A stretch of 64,000 nucleotides of DNA from Rugamonas rivuli. GTDB lineage: Bacteria; Pseudomonadota; Gammaproteobacteria; Burkholderiales; Burkholderiaceae_D. The stretch is taken from assembly GCF_009380165.1 (NCBI RefSeq), contig NZ_WHUF01000003.1:496001-560000 (forward strand). Direction: 5' to 3'. Below, piece after piece: positions 12,418 to 19,951 of the stretch (within the stretch, counting starts at the first letter, position 1; each line of letters begins with the position of its first letter). Position numbers and translations under genes: made by a program. The notes under the pieces are model-generated. The model worked only from the letters and a program-made list of their open reading frames with translations, was not told where the DNA came from and made no database searches.

Positions 12418-12891
12418 ATGACGCCCCTATTCCACTTACTGACCATAACAGCATTTGCCCTGACCGCCATGGACGCGAGGGCGGAGGCTCCGCCATTCTC
12501 CCGCTTTCCTGCCAGCGAAAACTACACAGGCCCCGTAGCAAAACCCATATTTCGCACGACGGTCGACCGTGAATTTCGCACCCGCCTGAGCGCAGCCGCG
12601 AAACAGCCGGTAAATTTTGCCGGCCGCTATGTGCTGAGTACCTGGGGCTGCGGAGCGCAGTGCTTAATGGGGGTAATTCTGGATGCCCGCAGCGGAAACG
12701 TGACTTGGCTGCCATTCACTGTTTGCTGCTCCCCGGACGCCACAAAGGAACCCATCGAGTTCCGTCGCGACAGCACCCTGCTGGTCATCCGGGGGATGCG
12801 CAATGAGCAGGGGCAAAATGGGACGTTTTATTACCAATACGATCACGACGACCTGAGGCTGATTCCCGACCAGCCTCGGGCCAGCGATTAA
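12418..12891 (+). CDS. Secreted hypothetical protein with conserved-looking Cys motifs
   Basis: No family recognised. The 157-residue product begins MTPLFHLLTITAFALTAMDA, a signal peptide with likely cleavage after ARA. The mature part contains NFAGRYVLSTWGCGAQCLMG and a second cluster FTVCCS, so four cysteines could form two disulfides in the periplasm. It begins 2 bp after the preceding stop, so the two are probably cotranscribed. A TTG at 12388 with an upstream GGAAA could be an alternative start adding 10 residues. The stop codon overlaps that of the convergent DedA gene (TTAA, 12888-12891). Confidence 0.7.
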   Translation: MTPLFHLLTITAFALTAMDARAEAPPFSRFPASENYTGPVAKPIFRTTVDREFRTRLSAAAKQPVNFAGRYVLSTWGCGAQCLMGVILDARSGNVTWLPFTVCCSPDATKEPIEFRRDSTLLVIRGMRNEQGQNGTFYYQYDHDDLRLIPDQPRASD

Positions 12892-13844
12892 CCGACCGAG
12901 GCCGTATTGCCCTCGTCGACTTCGCGGGGCACGCCGAACGCGGCGTTCCAGGCATCCAGGCCGCCATGCAGGGGCTTGGCGCGGCTGTAGCCGTGGCCGA
13001 TCAGCTCCTTCGCCACGTGGGCGGCGGTGACGTCGTTCGGGCAGCTGCAGTAGACGATGATGTGGCGGTCCTTGGCCAGCGCCGCCAGCTCCGGTATCGG
13101 CTCGCCGCCGTTGAACAGCAGCGCGCCCGGCACGGCCGGCTCCAGCATCTGCGCCGTGACGCTCCGGGCGTCGATCAGCACCGGCTCCTTGCCCTGCTCC
13201 AGCAACTTTTTCAGCTCGTCGATGGTGACGCGGTCGATTTCCACCGACTGACGGAAACGCTTGCGCTCGATATATTTGAAGCCGACGAACAGCAGCAGCA
13301 ACACGCCCAGCACGATCAGCGCGGTGGTGCCCATCGTGCTCAGGATCTCCAGCACCTGGTCGATCTGGGTGTGGAAGCCGGCGCCGATGGCGATGCCGGT
13401 GCCGCTCCAGACGATGGCGCCGGCGATGCTGAAGCCGAGGAAGGTAGCGTTGCTGGTGCCCATGGCGCCAGCCAGCGGCGGCGCGATGGTGTTAAAACCG
13501 GGAATGAACTTGGCCACCACCAGCGCCTTCGGGCCCCAGCGGTTGAAATTGTCTTCGGTCTGGCTGACGCAGTAATCGGGCGACAGGGAAATCTTGCACA
13601 GCAGCCGCAGGATGCGCTTGCCGTAGTAGCGCCCGGCGCGGAACCAGAAATAGTCGCTGATCAGGCAGGCAACCACGCTGACCGACAGCACGGCCAGCCA
13701 GCTGCTGTCGCCATCGACCGACAGGGCGCCGGCCACGATCAGCAAGGGGAACGCAGGAATCGGCAGGCCGATCTGCTCAACCAGTACGATCGCAAACACG
13801 ATCAGTACGCCATATTCTTGCAATAAAAGGATTAAGTTCGCCAT
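12888..13844 (-). CDS. DedA-family membrane protein fused to a rhodanese domain
   Basis: A 318-residue fusion. Residues 1-195 form a DedA/VTT-type membrane domain with several hydrophobic segments and the family blocks ISDYFWFRAGRYYGKR and VVAKFIPGFNTIAPPLAGAM, which carry the conserved charged and proline residues. DedA proteins act in undecaprenyl-phosphate or lipid flipping (known for several members). Residues 205-308 form a cytosolic rhodanese domain (LIDARS, then IIVYCSCPND with candidate catalytic Cys266, then LHGGLDAWNAAFG). It starts 25 bp after the ABC ATPase gene on the same strand, so it may be the last gene of that operon. Confidence 0.88.
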   Translation of the reverse strand: MANLILLLQEYGVLIVFAIVLVEQIGLPIPAFPLLIVAGALSVDGDSSWLAVLSVSVVACLISDYFWFRAGRYYGKRILRLLCKISLSPDYCVSQTEDNFNRWGPKALVVAKFIPGFNTIAPPLAGAMGTSNATFLGFSIAGAIVWSGTGIAIGAGFHTQIDQVLEILSTMGTTALIVLGVLLLLFVGFKYIERKRFRQSVEIDRVTIDELKKLLEQGKEPVLIDARSVTAQMLEPAVPGALLFNGGEPIPELAALAKDRHIIVYCSCPNDVTAAHVAKELIGHGYSRAKPLHGGLDAWNAAFGVPREVDEGNTASVG

Positions 13845-13869
13845 ACGGATATCTTATCTTAAAAAGCGC

Positions 13870-15612
13870 TTAACCGTGACGCGGTATTGCGGCCAGCAAG
13901 GCCCGCGTGTACGGGTGCCGGGGATCGCGGTACAACTGGTCCGAATCGGCCATTTCCACCACCGCGCCCTGGTGCATCACCATCACCTGGTCGGCGATGT
14001 ACTTCACCACCGACAAGTCGTGCGAGATGAAGATGTATGACAGTCCGAACTCATCCTGCAGATCCTGCAGCAGGTTCAGCACCTGCGCCTGCACCGACAC
14101 GTCCAGCGCCGAGACGGACTCGTCGCACACCAGGATCTCCGGCTGCATCGTCAGGCAGCGCGCGATGGCGATGCGCTGCCTCTGGCCTCCGGAAAACTCG
14201 TGCGGATAGCGCAGGAAGGCCGACGCCGGCAGCCCAACCTTTTCCAGCAACTGGTGGGCCAGCGCGACACGCTCGCGTTCGCCTGCTCCGATGCGGTGGA
14301 TGCGCATCGGCTCCAGCAGGATCTGGCCGACCGTGAAGCGCGGGTTCAGCGAGGCGTACGGGTTCTGGAAGATGATCTGGATGCGCCGCTTGTAGGCCTG
14401 GAATTCACGCGCCGACATCGCCAGCAGGTCGCGGCCGTCGAACAGTGCGCTGCCGCCGCTGGCCTGGTGCAGCCGCAGCAGGGTCAGGCCGACGGTGGTC
14501 TTGCCGGAGCCCGATTCGCCCACCACGCCCAGGGTCTTGCCGCGCGCCAGCGTGAACGAGACATCCTTCACCGCCTGAAACTCGCGCTTTCCGAACCAGC
14601 CTTCGCGCTGGTAAAAACTCTTGCTGAGGTTGTTCACCACCAGCAGCGGCTCGTCGTCCGGCCCGCTGCCGCGCTGGCGCTCCAGCGGATGCAGCGGCGT
14701 GACGCCCTGCCCTTCGGCGATGTCGCCGCCGGCGTAGCGCTGCGGCGGGGGGCCGGCCATGTAATCGGCGATCACCGGCAAATGCCAGGGCCGCGCATCG
14801 AGCGACGGCCGGCAATGCAGCAGCGCCTTGGTGTAGCCGTCCTGCGGCTGCTCGAGCACCGCGCGCGCAGGGCCGGCCTCGCGCACCTCGCCGTGGCGCA
14901 TGACGATCACGTGGTCGGCGATTTCCGACACCAGGCCGAGGTCGTGGGTGATGAACAGCACCGCCATCGCGTGGCGCTTTTGCAGGCGCGCGATCAGTTC
15001 CAGGATCTGCTTCTGGATGGTGACGTCGAGCGCGGTGGTCGGCTCGTCGGCGATCAGCAGGCGGGGTTCGCAGGCGATGGCCATGGCGATCATCACCCGC
15101 TGCTGCTGGCCGCCGGACATCTGGCTGGGATAGGCGTCTATCCTGGTCTCCGGATCGGGGATGCCGACTTCGTCCAGCAACTCCAGCGTGCGGCGCCGGG
15201 CCTGGGCCGCGCTCATGCCCATGTGCAGGCGCAGCACTTCGGCGATCTGCGCGCCAACCGTGAACACCGGGTTCAGCGACGACATCGGCTCCTGGAAGAT
15301 CATCGCGACCTCCTTGCCGCACAAGGCGCGGCGTTCGGCTGCGGACAGCGCCAGCAGGTCGCGGCCGTCGAACAGGATGCGGCTGGCGGGGGCTATGATA
15401 GTGCTGTCGGCCGGCAGCAGGCCCATCACGGCGAGCGAACTGACCGATTTGCCGCTACCCGATTCGCCCACCAGCGCGACGGTGGCGTTGCGCGGCACCT
15501 GGAAGGACACGCCCTTGACGGCGTCCACCGTGGCGCGGCGCCCGCTGCGAAAGGCGATACGCAGATTGCTGATGTCCAGCAGTGGACGATCGGAAGATTG
15601 AGCGCTCATCAT
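13870..15612 (-). CDS. Double-ATPase subunit of a peptide-type ABC importer
   Basis: A 580-residue fusion of two OppD/OppF-like nucleotide-binding domains, the YejF arrangement. The first half has Walker A GESGSGKS (49-56), a Q-loop [12 protein letters not shown], signature MSGGQQQR and Walker [10 protein letters not shown]. The second half has [28 protein letters not shown] and ILVCDESVS. It energises import of peptides or related solutes through the two permeases encoded just upstream. Its start overlaps the stop of the upstream permease (15609-15612), indicating coupling. The substrate is not determinable from sequence. Confidence 0.94.
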   Translation of the reverse strand: MMSAQSSDRPLLDISNLRIAFRSGRRATVDAVKGVSFQVPRNATVALVGESGSGKSVSSLAVMGLLPADSTIIAPASRILFDGRDLLALSAAERRALCGKEVAMIFQEPMSSLNPVFTVGAQIAEVLRLHMGMSAAQARRRTLELLDEVGIPDPETRIDAYPSQMSGGQQQRVMIAMAIACEPRLLIADEPTTALDVTIQKQILELIARLQKRHAMAVLFITHDLGLVSEIADHVIVMRHGEVREAGPARAVLEQPQDGYTKALLHCRPSLDARPWHLPVIADYMAGPPPQRYAGGDIAEGQGVTPLHPLERQRGSGPDDEPLLVVNNLSKSFYQREGWFGKREFQAVKDVSFTLARGKTLGVVGESGSGKTTVGLTLLRLHQASGGSALFDGRDLLAMSAREFQAYKRRIQIIFQNPYASLNPRFTVGQILLEPMRIHRIGAGERERVALAHQLLEKVGLPASAFLRYPHEFSGGQRQRIAIARCLTMQPEILVCDESVSALDVSVQAQVLNLLQDLQDEFGLSYIFISHDLSVVKYIADQVMVMHQGAVVEMADSDQLYRDPRHPYTRALLAAIPRHG

Positions 15613-16727
15613 TTAACCTTGGGATCGAGGGCGTCGCGCAGCGCGTCGGTGAACAGCGAGAAGGCTGTCACCAGCAGCGCCATGGCGATGGCGGCGGCAG
15701 TCAGCTGCCACCAGCGGCCGAGTATCAATTCGTTCTGCGCTTCGTTGAGCATGCTGCCCCACGACACCACGCCCACCGGCACGCCGAAGCCGAGGAAGCT
15801 GAGGATAACCTCGGCCTTGATGAAGCCCACCACCAGGATGGACATCTGCACCAGCGCGACGTGGCTGACGTTGGGGAAGATGTGGGTGAACATCTTGCTC
15901 CAGTGCGAGGCGCCGATGGCGTCGGCGGCCAACACGTATTCACGGGATTTGTGCTTGATGTATTCGGCGCGGATCAAACGGTAGGGGCCGGTCCAGCCGG
16001 TCAGGCCGAGGATCAGCACGATGGTCAGCACGCCCTTCTGCTGCAGCACGGCGGCCACGGCCAGTATCATCAGCACCGAGGGGATGGCGGTGAAGATGCT
16101 GTAGAACCAGTTGAAGCAGTCGTCCACTACGCCGCCCCAATAGCCAGACAGTGCGCCGAACAAGGTGCCCAGGCTGACCGCCAGCAAGGCCGCCACCAGC
16201 CCGACCACGATGGAGGTCTCGCCGCCCTTGATGGTTTTCTTGATGACGTCGTGGCCCCACTTGTCGCCGCCGAACGGCAGCGTCGGCCGCCGGCCAGCGC
16301 CAGCTTGGGTCGCCGCGGTTGAGCCCGCAGCCGTCGCACCGCGCAATTGCGCCAGGTCGTCGGCCAGCGGATCGGCGACGCCGTACATCTCCACCGCCCC
16401 TGCCGCAGCGGGCGCGAGTTGCGCGCGCAAGGCGCGGATATCGTCGGCCAGCGGATCGAAAGGGTTGTCCGGCAAGGCCTGCGTCGGCGCGGCAAGGGCA
16501 GCCGTCTCGCTGGAAGCCGGGGTGGCGCCCACAAAACCCGGTGGCGCATAATTCACCCCCACCTCCGCCTCCCAGTCCGCCACGATCAGCCCGCTGGCCG
16601 ACAGCACCAGCATCAACAGGAAAGCCGACACCACCGCCAGCGACGCCATGGCCACGCGGTCCGCGCGCAAGCGCCGCCAGGCCAGCAGCCACAGTCCGGG
16701 CGACCCGGCATGCACGACGGCCGTCAT
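15609..16727 (-). CDS. ABC importer permease, OppC/YejE type, with enlarged periplasmic loop
   Basis: A 372-residue inner-membrane permease. One N-terminal helix (about 28-50, [20 protein letters not shown]) is followed by about 95 residues of Ala/Pro/Asp-rich sequence before the [18 protein letters not shown] block. The transport core follows, with the EAA loop [20 protein letters not shown] and about five more helices. The long insertion between helix 1 and the core is larger than in OppC but fits the YejE-like group. Start and stop overlap both neighbours by ATGA-type junctions. Confidence 0.93.
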   Translation of the reverse strand: MTAVVHAGSPGLWLLAWRRLRADRVAMASLAVVSAFLLMLVLSASGLIVADWEAEVGVNYAPPGFVGATPASSETAALAAPTQALPDNPFDPLADDIRALRAQLAPAAAGAVEMYGVADPLADDLAQLRGATAAGSTAATQAGAGRRPTLPFGGDKWGHDVIKKTIKGGETSIVVGLVAALLAVSLGTLFGALSGYWGGVVDDCFNWFYSIFTAIPSVLMILAVAAVLQQKGVLTIVLILGLTGWTGPYRLIRAEYIKHKSREYVLAADAIGASHWSKMFTHIFPNVSHVALVQMSILVVGFIKAEVILSFLGFGVPVGVVSWGSMLNEAQNELILGRWWQLTAAAIAMALLVTAFSLFTDALRDALDPKVK

Positions 16728-17662
16728 GTCAGCTGCACCCGCGGGTCGACCGCCTGGTACATCAAATCCGTCAACAGATTGAACACCATGGTCGCCGCAG
16801 CCACGTACACGGTGATCGCCTTAATCACCGGGAAGTCGCTGCGTTCGACCGCCAGTATCACCTCGCGCCCTATGCCCGGTATGCCGAAGAAGCGCTCCAG
16901 CAAAAAGGCGCCGATCAACAGGGCCGGCAGGTTGGCCATCACATGCGTGATGATGGGAATGGCCGCGTTGCGCAGCACATGCACCCACATCACGCGCCGC
17001 TCGCTCAAACCCTTGGCGCGCGCGGTGCGCACGTAATCCTGCCCCACCTCGTCCAGCACGAAGCTGCGGTAAAGGCGCAAGGTCGGCGCGATCGACACCG
17101 CCAGCCCGATCAAAATCGGCAAGGTGGCGTAGCGCAGCAGGTTCTCCCAGAAGCTCTCGCCCCAGCCCTGCACCGGAAACCAGCCCAGCTTGTAAGCCAG
17201 TCCGTACTGGAACACGATGATGTAGACCAGGATGCTGATCGACATGCCCACGGTGCAGGCGATCATCACCGCCCGGTCCGTCAGCGAGCCGCGCACGAAG
17301 GCGACCACCAGCGCCAGCGCGATGCCCAGCAGCGTTTCCAGCAGCGTCAGCGGCAGCAGCACCGTCAGCGACGGCCCCAGCCGCGTGGCGATGATGTGCG
17401 ACACCGGCTCCCCGGTCGCCCAGCTGAGGCCGAAGTCGAAGCTGGCGATCTGCTTGATGAAGATCCACAGCTGCACCGGATACGACTGGTCCACGCCCAG
17501 CTGATGGCGGATGTTGGCGATGCTCTCGGCATTGGCCATCTTGCCGGCCAGGATGTAGGCCGGATCGCCGCCCACCCAGTTGAACAGCACGAACACCAGC
17601 AGCACCACGCCCAGCATGGTCGGCAGCATCTGCCACAGGCGCCGCACAATATAAGCCAACAT
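16724..17662 (-). CDS. ABC importer permease, OppB/YejB type
   Basis: A 312-residue permease starting MLAYIVRRLWQMLPTMLGVV. The start at 17662 follows the binding-protein stop by 2 bp and has AAGGA at suitable spacing; the in-frame codon at 17698 would overlap the upstream gene. It shows the OppB layout: a first helix, a periplasmic region with GGDPAYILAGKMAN and LGVDQSYPVQLW, then helices with the EAA loop QDYVRTARAKGLSERRVMWV. It pairs with the OppC-type permease. Confidence 0.94.
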   Translation of the reverse strand: MLAYIVRRLWQMLPTMLGVVLLVFVLFNWVGGDPAYILAGKMANAESIANIRHQLGVDQSYPVQLWIFIKQIASFDFGLSWATGEPVSHIIATRLGPSLTVLLPLTLLETLLGIALALVVAFVRGSLTDRAVMIACTVGMSISILVYIIVFQYGLAYKLGWFPVQGWGESFWENLLRYATLPILIGLAVSIAPTLRLYRSFVLDEVGQDYVRTARAKGLSERRVMWVHVLRNAAIPIITHVMANLPALLIGAFLLERFFGIPGIGREVILAVERSDFPVIKAITVYVAAATMVFNLLTDLMYQAVDPRVQLT

Positions 17663-17664
17663 TT

Positions 17665-19443
17665 CTAGTCCTTGCGCTCGATATCGATGTACTTCCATTC
17701 CTGATGCAGGATGGGATGCTTCTTATACCCCAGCACGGCCGGTTGCGCCAGCATGCTGCGGTAGCGCGAATAGGCCGGCATCGCCGCCGCCTGCACTTCC
17801 AGCAGCCGCGCCATCTTGCGGTACAGCGCGTCGCGCTGCGGTCCCGGCGGCATGGCGTGGCTGGCTTCGTACCACTGGTCGAACTGCGGATCCTGGTAAC
17901 AGCCGTTGTTGTTCTGGTTGATGTTGCGGCCGTAGAACAGCTGCATGAAGTTGTCGCCGTCCGGGTAGTCGGCCATCCACTGGTAGGTGCGCGTCTGCAG
18001 CTTGCACAGCAGTTCCGCCTGCTGGATGTCGCTGAAGATCATGCGCTGGTTTTCCATGCGGATGCCCAGGCGCGTGTAAGTCTTGCGCCACAGCTCGGCC
18101 ATCAGCACGCCGGCCGCCTCGTTGCGCGAGGTGTAGTGGATCAGCAGCGGCTTGCCGTCCGGCAGAGTGCGCCAGCCGTCGGCGCCCTTCTTGTAGCCGT
18201 AGCGGTCCAGCAGCTGGTTGGCCAGCACCGGATCGTAGCGCAGCAGGCCCTGGTAGCCGGGATCGTGCCCTTCCACCCCGGGCGGGATGGGGAACTCCAG
18301 CCGCCGCGCCTCGCCGTTGAGCACCAGGCGGATTTCCTCGTCGACGTCGTGCGCCATCGCGATCGCGCGGCGCAGGGCGATCTTCTCCTTGCCAAAGCCG
18401 CCCACCACCGGATCGCGCATATTCCAGTAGTAATAGGTCAGCACCGGATCGACGATGCGCGACAGCTGGATGCCGCGCGCCGCCAGCTCCGGCCGCAGCT
18501 TGCCGTCGATCAGGCCCTTGGGCGACAGCGGGCCGTCGAGCCAGAACAGATCGGCCTCGCCGCTGGTGAAGGACAGCCAGCGCGACTGGTCCTCCACCTG
18601 GATGCTGATCTCGATGCGGCCGATCTGCGGGATCTTCTTGCCCTGCATCTGGCGGATGATGCGCTCGTCGTCGGCGCGGTCCTCGGCGCTGGGTTCGAAG
18701 TTCCACTGCTCGGCGCGGTGGCCGGTGTTCTCCTCCAGCACGATACGGCTGCCGCGTATCCACTGGCCCAGCTTGTAGACGCCGGTGCCGACCGGATGGC
18801 CGGCCACCTCGCCCTTGCTGTCGCCGTACTTCTCCACCACTTCGCGCGCCACCGCCGCCATCGGCTCGTAGGCCAGGATCATGCCCAGGCTGAAATCGCT
18901 GTGCGTCAGATGGATGCGCAGCGTGTAGCGGTCGATCTGCTCCAGGCCCGCCACCGGCGCGTCGTAGTCGAAGCGGCCGGTCTGTTTGGCCTGCTCGGCC
19001 AGCACGTCCAGGCCCACCACCTTGCCTTCCAACAGCCAGCTGTTCGGCGAGGCCAGCCTGGGGTCGAACAGCCGCTTCCACGAATACACGTAGTCGGCCA
19101 CGGTCAGCTCGCGCGGCTTGCCGCCGAAGGCCGGGTCGGGCGTGAAGTGCACGCCCGGCTTCAGGCGGATCAGATAGGTCTTGCCGTCGGCCGACACCTC
19201 GGGCAGGGTCGCCGCCGTCTCGGGCGCCAGCTTGACCGGGCGCGCGAGGTAGTCGTAGGTGTACAGGGTTTCGAAGATCGCTTCGGTGATGTGGCCCGTA
19301 TATAAGTCCCGGCCCAGCGCAGGGTCGAAACTGGCCTCGGCCGCCGGCAGGATGTAGCGCAGCGTCTTGACCGGCGGCGCCGCCAGCACCGCCAGCGACC
19401 AGCAGGCGGCACTCAAGGCGGCGGCGAATTTGATGCACTGCAT
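17665..19443 (-). CDS. ABC importer extracellular solute-binding protein (family 5)
   Basis: A 592-residue periplasmic binding protein. The signal peptide is MQCIKFAAALSAACWSLAVL with cleavage near AA|PPVK and no lipobox Cys at the cleavage site. The family-5 (DppA/OppA/YejA) fold is shown by EASFDPALGRDLYTG, TYLIRLKPGVHFTPDP, VADYVYSWKRLFDP and the late PDGDNFMQLFYGRN block. It is first of the four-gene importer operon. Substrate is probably oligopeptide-like; the absence of peptidase or catabolic neighbours leaves it open. Confidence 0.93.
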   Translation of the reverse strand: MQCIKFAAALSAACWSLAVLAAPPVKTLRYILPAAEASFDPALGRDLYTGHITEAIFETLYTYDYLARPVKLAPETAATLPEVSADGKTYLIRLKPGVHFTPDPAFGGKPRELTVADYVYSWKRLFDPRLASPNSWLLEGKVVGLDVLAEQAKQTGRFDYDAPVAGLEQIDRYTLRIHLTHSDFSLGMILAYEPMAAVAREVVEKYGDSKGEVAGHPVGTGVYKLGQWIRGSRIVLEENTGHRAEQWNFEPSAEDRADDERIIRQMQGKKIPQIGRIEISIQVEDQSRWLSFTSGEADLFWLDGPLSPKGLIDGKLRPELAARGIQLSRIVDPVLTYYYWNMRDPVVGGFGKEKIALRRAIAMAHDVDEEIRLVLNGEARRLEFPIPPGVEGHDPGYQGLLRYDPVLANQLLDRYGYKKGADGWRTLPDGKPLLIHYTSRNEAAGVLMAELWRKTYTRLGIRMENQRMIFSDIQQAELLCKLQTRTYQWMADYPDGDNFMQLFYGRNINQNNNGCYQDPQFDQWYEASHAMPPGPQRDALYRKMARLLEVQAAAMPAYSRYRSMLAQPAVLGYKKHPILHQEWKYIDIERKD

Positions 19444-19719
19444 ACGCGTCCTCTGGCCGCTGATAAGTGCCTGAACAATACAACAAATCGCCCGCAGCCG
19501 AAATGGGCCACGTGATAGCGAATGACTAATATGCCGGCGCGGGCGCGGCGAACCCGATACACCGCTTCATGTCGCATAAATGTAACGCCATGTAGTGGCA
19601 TGAATGCAGGTTCATGAAATTGCATTGCACCAACTTGTTGCATGCAACCGACGAAGTCACAAGATTTTCCCTTCTTTTTTGATACTAAATCAATGTTACA
19701 CACCGTTTTTTTGCTGAAC

Positions 19720-19734
19720 GCACCAAATTAGAGC
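19720..19734 (+). promoter_or_regulatory. Operator-like block shared by TBDR 1 and TBDR 2
   Basis: GCACCAAATTAGAGC lies 93 bp upstream of the -35 hexamer. The same first 14 bases recur at 23059-23072, 92 bp upstream of the -35 of the next receptor gene. The left arm GCACC and the 5-bp centre fit an NtrC-type dyad, but the right arm has two mismatches. Confidence 0.45.
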
Positions 19735-19812
19735 GTTTTCACATCCTTTTTTGGATCATTATTGTTACAAAGTAAATAATAATCTTTAGCTATCGCCTTG
19801 GTAGTTTGTACG

Positions 19813-19842
19813 TTGACAGTCGATGTCGCCGGGTGATCTGAT
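19813..19842 (+). promoter_or_regulatory. Promoter of TBDR 1
   Basis: TTGACA (19813-19818), an 18-bp spacer and TCTGAT (19837-19842), followed by GA. The same TTGAC[AC]-N17/18-TCTGATGA arrangement precedes the receptor genes at 23267 and 59753, which supports it. The predicted leader is about 100 nt. Confidence 0.55.
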
Positions 19843-19951
19843 GAAAAGACGAAAAGAACGTTGGTGTTTTTTTCAGACGGCATGGCATCGCCGATAAAAA
19901 AAACAAATCACACCCCTGTGTTTACCGTTTTCAATTGGGAGCAAGAAAATA

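Larger units (their letters stand above)
19444..19951. other. Divergent regulatory region between importer operon and TBDR 1
   Basis: No gene. It holds the promoters of the importer operon (minus, not pinpointed) and of the receptor gene at 19952 (plus). Notable elements are a 12-bp palindrome GTTGCATGCAAC (19637-19648), an NtrC-like dyad GCACC-AACTT-GTTGC (19627-19641), the block GCACCAAATTAGAGC (19720-19734) shared with the gene at 23267, and a TTGACA-N18-TCTGAT promoter at 19813-19842. Confidence 0.6.
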
